DNA from: Thermoplasmata archaeon | GTDB taxonomy: Archaea > Thermoplasmatota > Thermoplasmata > Lutacidiplasmatales > UBA184 | Direction: 5' to 3' | Assembly: GCA_030041175.1 (NCBI GenBank) | Contig: JASHOK010000013.1 | Coordinates: 1 to 48,911 of the forward strand | DNA: 48,911 bases | Part shown: positions 1-7,540 of the stretch, one piece after another | Position numbering within the stretch: the stretch's first letter is position 1 | Layout of the letters: each line of letters starts with the position of its first letter | Notes under the pieces: generated by a model | Told to the model about the DNA's origin: nothing | Databases searched by the model: none | What the model saw: the letters and a program-made list of their open reading frames with translations, nothing else | Made by a program: the position numbers and the translations under genes

Positions 1-336
1 CGTCAGATGGGGTCCCTGGGACGAGGGCGGGGATTCCGCTGCGGCCGGTGCCGGCTTCGGCTCCCGCCGGAGCGGCGGGGAGTCGAGCCGGTGCCGCCGG
101 CAATCCCGCTGGGACGCTACCACCCAACCCCCTCTGCCCGCCGACACCTCTCGCCCCGGGGGCCCGAGCCCGAAATTCCCCGGGGTCGGATGGATTAAGA
201 GCCCCCGGACCGCCTGTCGAGTGCATCGAGCAGTGCGTGCATGAGTTCCAGCCGGTCTACGGGAGCCGATCGTCGGTACGGGCTGGCGCAGTCCCGCGCC
301 CAACCCAGGCGCCGCCAGCCGTAGGGGGCACTCGAA
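1..336. other. Window start, no gene assigned
   Basis: No convincing gene is seen in this stretch. All plus-strand frames read as Ala/Gly/Pro/Arg-rich low-complexity sequence with no family motif. A TATA-like GGATTAAGA at 191-199 reads as CTTAATCC on the minus strand. A short low-complexity minus-strand frame begins near GTG codons around 121-140 and runs off the window edge, so the N-terminus of a leftward gene is possible but cannot be supported. Confidence 0.4.
281..320. repeat. Inverted repeat before the zinc-ribbon gene
   Basis: GGCTGGCG at 281-288 and CGCCAGCC at 313-320 are perfect 8-base inverted arms with a 24-base spacer. The repeat ends 16 bases before the GTG start at 337. It could be an operator or an RNA hairpin; in such GC-rich DNA an 8-base match is weak evidence by itself. 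Confidence 0.4.
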
Positions 337-1392
337 GTGGACTGTCCGGTCTGTGGTGCGGAGAACCCGCCCGGGGCCTCGAACTGTCAAGGCTGCCAAC
401 TCTCGACGTCGCTGTTCTCGGCGGTCCGGGAGGCCGCGGGCACCGGACCCGCGGACTCGGACTACGCGAAGGCCATCGCAGAGATCCTTGCGGTCGTCGG
501 ACCGGAAGCGCCCGGCGCCGCCGGCGAAGCCCGGTCGGGAGCGACCCTGACCTCTCAACCCCGGTTCCCCGCGCTCACCGAAGCGCGTCGCCATCGAGAA
601 CCCGTCCTCCGGGAACCGACGCTACCGAACCTCCCGATGCTGCCCGCGGGCTCGGGCGTCTCGCTCCTCCACCAGCAGGTCGAGGAGCTCGTACAGGTCG
701 GGCGTCGAGAGGGGTTGGACCTGACGGACATCGACACGCAGATGATGGAGGCCCTCCGGACCGAGAACTCCTCCCAACTGGATTCGATTCGGCGGACCCT
801 CTTTGTCCAGGTCGCCGGCGCCGTCGCCGAGGATCTCGAGGTCCAGACCGCCCGGCGAAATGAGCTCGCGGCGCTCGTCGCAACCCCCGCGGTGGATGGA
901 GATCTGGCCACGTCCCGGGAGGCGTTCACTGCCGGCGACCTGGGGGGTACGGTTCGGGGTCTTCGACAGGTCGCCGACGGCCTCTCGTCTCTCGAAGAGG
1001 AGTGGGCCACCTGCCAGGTTCTGACGGCCGAGGCGGACCTCATGATCGAGACGATGCGAGACCTCGGCCACGACCCCGGCCCGGCTGCGGGTCCTCTGGC
1101 CGAAGGCCGTCGACTCGCGCGTCAGGGAGACTCGGAACGAGCGGAGCACGTCCTGGCCGGTGCGAACCGTGCCCTCTGGGAGCTGCTCGCGCCCGAACTG
1201 ACCCACAGCCTGAAGGGCATTCTCACTCAGCTCCAAGGGTGGGCGAGCTCGGGACAGGACATCACCCCGGAGGTCCACGAACTTCGTCAGCTCTCGGCGC
1301 TGATCCGGCGCCGGAACTTCGGGGCGGCGGTTTCCGCCTACCGGCGCCTCCGGGTGGCGACGTCGTCCACCGCGGTACCGTCTGCGCCCTGA
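337..1392 (+). CDS. Zinc-ribbon, coiled-coil-rich protein of unknown function
   Basis: The protein has 351 residues and starts with GTG. The first 20 residues form a zinc ribbon with Cys3, Cys6, Cys17 and Cys20 (CPVC...CQGC). Residues about 100-330 are charged and predicted mostly helical, with heptad-like Leu spacing that suggests coiled coil. No enzyme motif, signal peptide or membrane segment is visible. It lies 45 bases before hisS, which has its own TATA box, so the two are probably separate units. Small zinc-ribbon helical proteins of this kind are common and uncharacterised in Thermoplasmatota. The start is supported because the ribbon begins directly after it. I cannot assign a function. 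Confidence 0.75.
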   Translation: MDCPVCGAENPPGASNCQGCQLSTSLFSAVREAAGTGPADSDYAKAIAEILAVVGPEAPGAAGEARSGATLTSQPRFPALTEARRHREPVLREPTLPNLPMLPAGSGVSLLHQQVEELVQVGRREGLDLTDIDTQMMEALRTENSSQLDSIRRTLFVQVAGAVAEDLEVQTARRNELAALVATPAVDGDLATSREAFTAGDLGGTVRGLRQVADGLSSLEEEWATCQVLTAEADLMIETMRDLGHDPGPAAGPLAEGRRLARQGDSERAEHVLAGANRALWELLAPELTHSLKGILTQLQGWASSGQDITPEVHELRQLSALIRRRNFGAAVSAYRRLRVATSSTAVPSAP

Positions 1393-1407
1393 CGCTTTTC
1401 CCGAGTT

Positions 1408-1415
1408 CTAAATAT
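1408..1415 (+). promoter_or_regulatory. TATA box of hisS
   Basis: CTAAATAT is centred about 26 bases before the ATG of hisS at 1438. That is the usual archaeal TATA-to-start-site distance, so the hisS message should be leaderless or nearly so. Confidence 0.6.
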
Positions 1416-1437
1416 CTCGCGGGCGCTCCATTCAACG

Positions 1438-2739
1438 ATGCCCTTCTCGACGCTCCGGGGTTTCCGGGACTACCCTCCCCCCGACGCGGCCGCGCGAGCG
1501 GAGATCCGCCGGCGGATGCGAGCCGTCGCCCACCGGTGCGGCTACCAGGAACTCGAAACCCCGAGCGTGGAGAGCCTCGACCTGTTCCGGGTCAAAAGCG
1601 GGGGGGACATCGAAGAGCAGGTCTGGGGATTTGACGACAAGGGCGGACGCGAGGTCGCCCTGATCCCGGAGACCACGCCCGGTCTAGCGCGGGTCTTTGC
1701 GGAGCGGGCGAAGGCCGAGCCCCTCCCGGTCAAGTGGGTCACCCTCTCCAAGCTCTGGCGCTACGAGGAGCCTCAGGCCGGCCGGTCCCGCGAGTTCTCC
1801 CAAGTGAACTTCGATATCCTCGGCGTCCCCGGGATCGAGGCCGAGGCCGACATCCTGGCGACCGCGGCTCTCGCGCTCGACGAGGTCGGCGGCGATGGAC
1901 TCTACATCTTCCGGGTCAGTGACCGGCACTTTGCGGAAGGCCTGGGCCGCTCGGTAGGGGCGCGGGACCTGCTCCTGTTCTTCCACGCACTGGACCGGAG
2001 GTCCAAGGTCACGGAGCGAGAGTTCGTCGCCGACCTCCAGCGCTCCGGGCTCACGCCCGATGGCGTCAGCGCCCTGCAGGCCATCCTCACCGCCGCCGGT
2101 GAAGGAGTACCCGCCACGGACGTCGACCAGTTCGTCACTCGTTGGGACAGCCCCGGATTACCTCCCCCCGGGCCGGAAGGTCTGGGACGCCTTCGAGCAC
2201 TGTCGACTCGGGTGGTGAAGCTCGGGCTCGGGGACCGGGTGCTCTTCGATCCGACGATCGTCCGCGGGTTGGCGTACTACACCTCCACCGTCTTCGAGTG
2301 CTACGCTCGGAAGGGCGAGTCTCGGGCGCTGTTCGGAGGGGGCCGGTACGACCACCTCATCGAACTGTTCGGCGGGCCGCCGACGCCCGCGGTTGGGCTT
2401 GCGATCGGCGACCAGACGCTGGAGCTGCTGTTGCGCGGCGCCGGCCGCTGGCCGGAGGGAGACCCCGCACTGGACACCTACGTCGTCTCCGCCACCCCGG
2501 AGTTCGCCTCTGAGGCGGCGGCGTGGGCGCAGCGTCTTCGGGTCGCCGGGATCTCGGCGGACTCCGACCTGATGGGGCGCTCGATGTCTCGGCAGCTCAG
2601 GGAGGCGGCGCGCCGTCGGGCCCGGCGTGCGTTGATCGTCGGACCTCAGGAGGCCGCTCGGGGTGTGGTGCTCGAACGTGACCTGGGGACGGGTGCCCAG
2701 CGTGAGCTGGCGCCCGACGAGGTTCTACCTCGGGCGTGA
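1438..2739 (+). CDS. hisS: Histidyl-tRNA synthetase
   Basis: This class II synthetase charges tRNA-His with histidine using ATP. It is 433 residues long, normal for the family. Class II motif 2 is visible near residues 107-122 (WRYEEPQAGRSREFSQ), and the histidine-specific motif GLAYYTSTVFE near 277. A glycine-rich motif 3 region (PAVGLAIGDQTLELL) follows, and the last 90 or so residues fit the anticodon-binding domain. A TATA box about 26 bases upstream supports the ATG. The last 143 bases overlap the 3' end of the convergent CDIN1-like gene. Confidence 0.96.
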   Translation: MPFSTLRGFRDYPPPDAAARAEIRRRMRAVAHRCGYQELETPSVESLDLFRVKSGGDIEEQVWGFDDKGGREVALIPETTPGLARVFAERAKAEPLPVKWVTLSKLWRYEEPQAGRSREFSQVNFDILGVPGIEAEADILATAALALDEVGGDGLYIFRVSDRHFAEGLGRSVGARDLLLFFHALDRRSKVTEREFVADLQRSGLTPDGVSALQAILTAAGEGVPATDVDQFVTRWDSPGLPPPGPEGLGRLRALSTRVVKLGLGDRVLFDPTIVRGLAYYTSTVFECYARKGESRALFGGGRYDHLIELFGGPPTPAVGLAIGDQTLELLLRGAGRWPEGDPALDTYVVSATPEFASEAAAWAQRLRVAGISADSDLMGRSMSRQLREAARRRARRALIVGPQEAARGVVLERDLGTGAQRELAPDEVLPRA

Positions 2740-3481
2740 GCTGCTCGATCGTTGGGGCGTCCCAGAGCAGGATGCCCGGAGGACTCTCGGCACCGTCCAC
2801 GAATCCGTGCCAGTAGACCACCGCCCCCTCTCCGAACAACTCGGTGTAGGGCGCCAGCTGGCGTCGCAGGTTCTTCCGGAGCTCGACGTCGTCGCCGAAG
2901 TTGGCCTTCGACTCGATCCATTGCAGCCGCTGGCCGTAGAAAATGATCGGCGTCTCGAGAAGGGCGTCCGGGGTCTTCGGGTACTTTCCTCGAAGGTCCT
3001 TCTCGGTCTTGTACGGAATCGAATGCTTGTCGAGCCATCCATAGAGGCGGGACTCCCCAATGCGGCCCCGTTCGCGCTGAAGCTCCATCCCCTGCGGAGA
3101 ATAGACGAGGTCCTGCTCGAGCAACTCGCGCACCTCGGTCTGAAGGCGGGGTGTGGGTGCCGACGCCGGATTGAGGAAGCAGCCCCAGACCTGCTTCCGG
3201 GGCAGCTGCAACTCGCGGAGCATCAGCTGGCCCAACAGCACGGGTGGGAACTCGAGCTCGTGAGCGATCTCCGCCATCCGTTTTCCATGACGCCACTGCC
3301 CCAGTAGCCGCGGCAGTTGGCGCTTGATCACGTAGAAGCGGCGGGTCGCATCCCGGGAGACCCGCTGGGTGTGGATGATGAAGAGCAGCTCTCGGTCCAC
3401 ATGGTCGGCCTCGGCCAATCGGTCGACGTCCTCCGTGGTCCTGAGCAGGTCGTAGTACCGACGGTAGGTCTCGCGATCCAT
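2597..3481 (-). CDS. CDIN1 (C15orf41)-like TPD-motif nuclease-fold protein
   Basis: The protein has 294 residues. It carries the TPD motif of the archaeal/eukaryotic CDIN1 (C15orf41) family (KTPDALLETPI, residues 169-179), followed by WIESKANFG at 188-196. Asp172, Glu190 and Lys192 fit a PD-(D/E)XK nuclease core. The first 100 residues are helical and basic (RRFYVIKRQLPRLLGQWRHG) and may bind nucleic acid. The family's activity is not settled; human CDIN1 partners Codanin-1 and is mutated in congenital dyserythropoietic anaemia type I. It is the last gene of the LSm-ribK-RaSEA-nadE unit, 79 bases after nadE. From about residue 248 on it is antisense to hisS and becomes a Pro/Arg/His-rich tail, probably gained by loss of an earlier stop. 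Confidence 0.85.
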   Translation of the reverse strand: MDRETYRRYYDLLRTTEDVDRLAEADHVDRELLFIIHTQRVSRDATRRFYVIKRQLPRLLGQWRHGKRMAEIAHELEFPPVLLGQLMLRELQLPRKQVWGCFLNPASAPTPRLQTEVRELLEQDLVYSPQGMELQRERGRIGESRLYGWLDKHSIPYKTEKDLRGKYPKTPDALLETPIIFYGQRLQWIESKANFGDDVELRKNLRRQLAPYTELFGEGAVVYWHGFVDGAESPPGILLWDAPTIEQLTPEVEPRRAPAHAGHPSPGHVRAPHPERPPEVRRSTHAGPDGAPPP

Positions 3482-3560
3482 TCGAAAAGGCTCCCGCGGA
3501 AACCGGCCCCGAGGGGCCAGAACAGCCCACGCAGCCCCCCTGTGCTAAAACCTTTCTCGG

Positions 3561-4367
3561 CTACTCTCGCCAGTCGATCCCGACCGTGCGCAGACCGAGC
3601 TTGGGAATCGGCGGCGGCCGACGCTTGTGCCGCGTACGTTCGACGACGCGCTCGATCGTACGGACCTGGCCGGCCTCGAGACCGGTGGCCTGGGCGATCT
3701 CCTCCGGCGTACGGAGCTGCTCCAGACCGAACAGGATCTGGTCCAGCTCGGTGTACGGGAGGCCGAGCTCCTCTTCGTCCGTCTGACCCTCCCAGAGACC
3801 GGCGGTCGGTGCCCGTTCTCGGACCGAGGCGGGGAGCGCCAGCTGGGCGGCCAGCGCCCGCACCTGGGTCTTGTAGAGGTCGCCGATCGGGAGGAGGTCC
3901 ACGCCCCCGTCCCCCCACTTGGTGAAGTATCCCATCAGCAGCTCGGACTTGTTGCCGGTTCCGACCACCAGCCACCGGTGCTCGCGCGCGAGGAGGTACT
4001 CCATCGTCATCCGGAGTCGCGCCTTGACATTCCCCCAGTCGACCCGGTCGGTGACCTCCGGGAAGAGTCCCCGAAGCGCGGACTCCGGGGGGTCGATGGA
4101 AATGACGCGGAGCCCGATCCCGAGGGTTCGGGCATACTCCTCCACCTCGCCCCGGAGCGCGGGTGGATACTGCGCATCCGGCAACAGAAGACCCTGCACG
4201 CGCTCCGCCCCGACCGCATCCCGGGCCAGTCGCGCGACCAAGGCCGAGTCGATCCCGCCACTGAGTGCGACCAGCAGACCCTGGCACTCCGCATCCGCGA
4301 GATGCGATCGCAGGAACTGGTGGATGCTCGATTCTGCATGCGCCGGGAGCTTCGGCACGAGGCTCAT
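3561..4367 (-). CDS. nadE: NH3-dependent NAD+ synthetase
   Basis: NadE adenylates nicotinate adenine dinucleotide and amidates it with ammonia, the last step of NAD synthesis. The 268-residue protein has the N-type ATP pyrophosphatase loop SGGIDS (residues 36-41) and the family signature VGTGNKSELLMGYFTKWGDG, followed by LLPIGDLYKTQV. There is no glutaminase domain, so free ammonia is the expected donor. The start at 4367 overlaps the RaSEA stop as ATGA, indicating translational coupling; a longer in-frame extension upstream reads through RaSEA and is rejected. The C-terminus (RHKRRPPPIPKLGLR) matches the usual end of the family. Confidence 0.95.
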   Translation of the reverse strand: MSLVPKLPAHAESSIHQFLRSHLADAECQGLLVALSGGIDSALVARLARDAVGAERVQGLLLPDAQYPPALRGEVEEYARTLGIGLRVISIDPPESALRGLFPEVTDRVDWGNVKARLRMTMEYLLAREHRWLVVGTGNKSELLMGYFTKWGDGGVDLLPIGDLYKTQVRALAAQLALPASVRERAPTAGLWEGQTDEEELGLPYTELDQILFGLEQLRTPEEIAQATGLEAGQVRTIERVVERTRHKRRPPPIPKLGLRTVGIDWRE

Positions 4368-5383
4368 GCCTCGACCCCCAGCGGTTCGAGCAGCGCATCG
4401 GCCGTCCACTCGGCCCGGCATCCGCAATCGAGCGTAGACAGGCCACCGAATCGCTGAGACAGCGAAGCTTCCTCGAGAGCGGCGAGGACACTCCGGTCGC
4501 ATCGGCCGCAGTTGTGCGGACCGCGAGCCAGGCCGCCGGCCGTCGGAAAGGTGACCAGCCGGGTCGACCCGCGCACCGCTGCGCCTCGCTGGAGGACCTC
4601 GGCCAAGCTCCAGAGCCAGGGCGGGCGGTACCGATGGCGGTGGTACAGCCATTCGACCACCGTTCCGTTCTGGATGTGCACGGGGTTCACCGAGAGGGCA
4701 TCGAACCGAGGCGCGGCGACCTGGATGGACGTCACGACGTCCTCAATCGACTCCCGTTCGGTCAGATAGGGCGGTTTCAGGAGCAGGTACCCCTTGGCCC
4801 GGAGTCCCAGGGCTCGAAGGGCGTCGGCCGCCCTCAGATACTCGTCCGGCGGCGAGTTCTTGTTGACGTAGTGGAGCAGCACATCGGGCTGTGTGCTCTC
4901 CAGGCCGAGGGCGACTTCCACCTCGCCGCCGAAGGACGTACGGAGGGGCTCGAGCGCCTCCGCCGAAACGAACTCAGGTAAGGTCTCGAACAGGATCCGC
5001 CGTGCGCGACCCGCAAAGCCCGCGAGGATCCTCCGGCGAGAGCCCGCGTCGACTTCGCGATCGTCTAGGAAGCTGCCCGACGTGTAGATCTTCACGTAGG
5101 GCTCTCCGCGATACTCGCGGAGTGCGGCGTCGAGTTGCTCGCCCAGCTCCTCCGGCGTTGCGGACCGCCCGAGGGTGTCCTTCGCATATCCGCACATGGA
5201 GCAGCCCTTGAGATCCGCCCAGTAGCAGCCCCGGGTGCGGAGGATGAGCACGAAGGCCCGGACCCGCTCGTCGCCCAGGGCCTCGGCCTCGGTCCACTGA
5301 TTTACGTACTGCCGGGCGGATCCCGCGCCGGCGGGGGGAGGACGACGGTCCTGAGCGATCGACCGGGCAACCGACGGGGCCAC
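4364..5383 (-). CDS. Archaeosine radical SAM enzyme RaSEA
   Basis: This is a 339-residue radical SAM protein of the RaSEA family. RaSEA works with ArcS to turn lysine-modified preQ0 at position 15 of archaeal tRNA into archaeosine. The cluster ligands are Cys53, Cys61 and Cys64 in CYWADLKGCSMCGY, with the C-x7-C-x2-C spacing seen in this and the Elp3-like group rather than the common CxxxCxxC. Further Cys pairs near the C-terminus (HNCGRC, DCGC) may bind metal. The GTG start lies one base after the ribK stop, and the stop overlaps the nadE start. ArcS and the tRNA-guanine transglycosylase are not in this window. Confidence 0.87.
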   Translation of the reverse strand: MAPSVARSIAQDRRPPPAGAGSARQYVNQWTEAEALGDERVRAFVLILRTRGCYWADLKGCSMCGYAKDTLGRSATPEELGEQLDAALREYRGEPYVKIYTSGSFLDDREVDAGSRRRILAGFAGRARRILFETLPEFVSAEALEPLRTSFGGEVEVALGLESTQPDVLLHYVNKNSPPDEYLRAADALRALGLRAKGYLLLKPPYLTERESIEDVVTSIQVAAPRFDALSVNPVHIQNGTVVEWLYHRHRYRPPWLWSLAEVLQRGAAVRGSTRLVTFPTAGGLARGPHNCGRCDRSVLAALEEASLSQRFGGLSTLDCGCRAEWTADALLEPLGVEA

Positions 5384-5384
5384 G

Positions 5385-6071
5385 TCAGGACTCCTGCATT
5401 TCCACGGAAACGGTGTCGCCGTCCCGGACGCGCAGGGACCGGCGGAGCTCCTCCGGCGCGATCAATTCGACCACGTCCTGGTAGTGGCCCCGGTCCGGGC
5501 GGATCAGATGACAGGGCCGACCGTTGACGCGCCCGGCGTAGCAGGTGGCGCCACCGAACGTCCGCCCGCTGGCCTGAAACCCGTCGATGCGGACGCCCTC
5601 CCAGTGCCGGAGTCCCTCGATTCGGACCAGTTCCTTCGGGTCGACCTTGATGTTCAGCGTCCCGGGGAACGGCGTGTACCCGAGACGTTCCTGGAACTGC
5701 AGGATGTATCCGGGCTGGCTGAGATAGTACCGACCTTCTCCGAGGCCGGAGGCGACGGCTCCCGAAAAGGCCAGCCGTGCCGGTCCTTCAAAGACCCGCC
5801 GGTACGCGTGAAACTCCTTCCGCAGCAACTCGACGCCCGCGGCGGTCAGTGAGAGCCGTTGCTTGCGCGCTCCCAGGGAACGGGAGAGCAGACCGAGCTG
5901 GGCCAAGTGGACTAGGTAGCGGTCGGCGGCCTGCTGGCTGACCTCGAGCTGCGTACCGAGCTCGCCGGAGGTGACCTCCACCGGGTTCCGCTCGGCGCCT
6001 TGATGGGCCAGAATCCGTAGGAGTCGTAGTTCCTCGGCGCGGAGCCGCGTCCGCTTCGGCCGCTGGGTCAT
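5385..6071 (-). CDS. ribK: CTP-dependent riboflavin kinase with N-terminal winged helix
   Basis: RibK makes FMN from riboflavin using CTP, as is usual in archaea. The 228-residue protein has an N-terminal winged-helix domain (about residues 12-85: a LEVSQQAADRYLVHLAQLGL recognition region) and a C-terminal RibK barrel from about 95. RibK motifs are GEGRYYLSQPGY (111-122) and PGTLNIKV (136-143). The winged-helix fusion is known in several archaeal RibK proteins and may let the enzyme regulate flavin genes. It lies 16 bases after the LSm gene and just before RaSEA in the same operon. Confidence 0.93.
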   Translation of the reverse strand: MTQRPKRTRLRAEELRLLRILAHQGAERNPVEVTSGELGTQLEVSQQAADRYLVHLAQLGLLSRSLGARKQRLSLTAAGVELLRKEFHAYRRVFEGPARLAFSGAVASGLGEGRYYLSQPGYILQFQERLGYTPFPGTLNIKVDPKELVRIEGLRHWEGVRIDGFQASGRTFGGATCYAGRVNGRPCHLIRPDRGHYQDVVELIAPEELRRSLRVRDGDTVSVEMQES

Positions 6072-6087
6072 TCGTGGCGCCCCTGTC

Positions 6088-6327
6088 CTACGTCCGCTTG
6101 GGCGAGGGCCCGTTGGGCGCGGTGAGGCTGATGACGTTCGACCCTCGCACGAGGACCCGCCCGAGGCGACGCGCCCCGGCCGTGCTGGTCTCCTCCACGT
6201 CGTCCAGCACGAGGTTCATATGATCGTCCAGTCCGAGCAGCCGGCCGGACATCTCCCGGGAGTCCTTCAGCCGGAGCTGCACCCGTTGGTCGACCAGCCG
6301 TTCGAGAAGCGCCGTGGGCGTGGCCAT
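6088..6327 (-). CDS. LSm (Sm-like archaeal) RNA-binding protein
   Basis: This 79-residue protein has the Sm fold. Sm1 is visible in residues 8-45 (VDQRVQLRLKDSREMSGRLLGLDDHMNLVLDD) and Sm2 near 58-70 (RVLVRGSNVISL). Archaeal LSm proteins form heptameric rings that bind U-rich RNA and RNase P-related RNA. It is the first gene of a probable five-gene minus-strand operon. A TATA box about 28 bases upstream suggests a leaderless message. Confidence 0.94.
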   Translation of the reverse strand: MATPTALLERLVDQRVQLRLKDSREMSGRLLGLDDHMNLVLDDVEETSTAGARRLGRVLVRGSNVISLTAPNGPSPKRT

Positions 6328-6353
6328 CGGAGGGATGCGACCGAAGTGCGCGG

Positions 6354-6360
6354 GATAAGT
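6354..6360 (-). promoter_or_regulatory. TATA box of the LSm-ribK-RaSEA-nadE operon
   Basis: On the minus strand this reads ACTTATC, centred about 29 bases before the LSm start codon at 6327. The position fits a leaderless archaeal promoter driving the whole minus-strand unit. Confidence 0.55.
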
Positions 6361-6439
6361 CTTTCCCGGTGCGAGGGGCCGGAGGTTCCATTACCGAGAG
6401 CCGGCTGACCCTCGGGAAGGTGCCTCGGAGGTCGGCGGC

Positions 6440-7540
6440 ATGGCAGCGGGCTCCGAACCTCCGGAATTCGGGGACACGGCCATCACCTCCGTCGACGGGC
6501 GCCAGGGTCTGTTGACCTACCGGGGGTATCGGATCGAAGACCTCGTTCGTCAGCCCCAGTACGAATCCGTCGTCGGGCTCCTGCTCGACGGAACGCTACC
6601 CGACACGGTCGGCGCCGGACGCCTCGCGGCCGAGCTCCGCAACCGCCGGAACCTCCCCGAGGAAGTGGGCCGGGTCCTTGCGGCCCTCCCTCCGGATACG
6701 CCGGCCGTCGACGGCTTCCGCACCTGCGTTTCGGCCATGAACGATCTAGCCCGAGTCTTCCCGCCGACACGAGTCGAAGGGATGTCGCTGATCGCACGGA
6801 GTCCATCGCTGGTGGCGGGCCTGTATCGGCGTTCCGTCGGCGGACCGCCGATCGAGCCGGACCCCGAGCTCGATCACGTCGCGAACTACCTCTGGATGGT
6901 CATGGGTGAACGAGCTCCGCCCCCGAGGACTCGGGCCCTCGAGCGGTACTTCGTGCTCCTCTCCGACCACGGGATTTCGGCGTCCACGTTTGCCCTCCGG
7001 ATCGTCCTCTCGACCCGGTCGGACCTTGCCTCGGCCGTCTCCGCCGCTCTCGGAGCGCTCAAGGGGCCGCTCCATGGGGGAGCTCCTCCGGAAGTGCTCG
7101 ACATGCTGGATGCGGTCGGATCGGTCTCCCAGGTGGAGTCCTGGATCGACTCGGCCCTCGAGCGGAAGCAGCGGCTGTTCGGATTCGGCCACCCGACGTA
7201 CCAGGTGGAGGACCCGCGGGCCACTCTGCTGCGCGACTTTGCCCGAGAGGTGGCGACGCCGGCGCGGTACGCGCTCGCCGAGAGCTTCGAGCGGGTGGCG
7301 CTCGACCGACTCGCCCAGCGGTATCCGCAGTCGCCGCGCTTTACGAATGTCGATTTCTATGGCGCCGTTCTTCTCGAGGCGGTCGGCCTGCCGCGGACCC
7401 TGTTTACGCCCACATTCGCGCTGGCCCGGACGGCCGGATGGGCCGCTCACGCCCTCGAGCAGGTCGCGCAGGGCCGACTCGTCCGGCCTCCGGAGAGGTA
7501 CGTCGGGCCGGGCCCGCGGACCTGGGGCCGCGGCGCCTAG
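6440..7540 (+). CDS. gltA: Citrate synthase
   Basis: The enzyme condenses oxaloacetate and acetyl-CoA to citrate. It is 366 residues long, the size of the short archaeal/Gram-positive form. Active-site elements are present: His177 in [11 protein letters not shown], His212 in LKGPLHGGA, His251 and Arg260 in [13 protein letters not shown], and Asp305 in FTNVDFYG. Two positions after His251 are unusual (Pro-Thr where Arg-Val is common). A 2-methylcitrate synthase role cannot be excluded by sequence. A GGAGG-type ribosome-binding site lies about 10 bases upstream. Its stop codon overlaps the dnaK stop. Confidence 0.92.
   Translation: MAAGSEPPEFGDTAITSVDGRQGLLTYRGYRIEDLVRQPQYESVVGLLLDGTLPDTVGAGRLAAELRNRRNLPEEVGRVLAALPPDTPAVDGFRTCVSAMNDLARVFPPTRVEGMSLIARSPSLVAGLYRRSVGGPPIEPDPELDHVANYLWMVMGERAPPPRTRALERYFVLLSDHGISASTFALRIVLSTRSDLASAVSAALGALKGPLHGGAPPEVLDMLDAVGSVSQVESWIDSALERKQRLFGFGHPTYQVEDPRATLLRDFAREVATPARYALAESFERVALDRLAQRYPQSPRFTNVDFYGAVLLEAVGLPRTLFTPTFALARTAGWAAHALEQVAQGRLVRPPERYVGPGPRTWGRGA

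Noticed and set aside
48-863. Long open frame of 271 codons on the plus strand
   Set aside because: It is Ala/Gly/Pro/Arg-rich and runs across the well-supported zinc-ribbon gene in another frame. High GC makes such chance frames common here.
3328-4491. 387-codon minus-strand frame over nadE
   Set aside because: It is a shadow frame of nadE and the CDIN1-like gene; the residues are low-complexity Arg/Gly/Pro with no motif.
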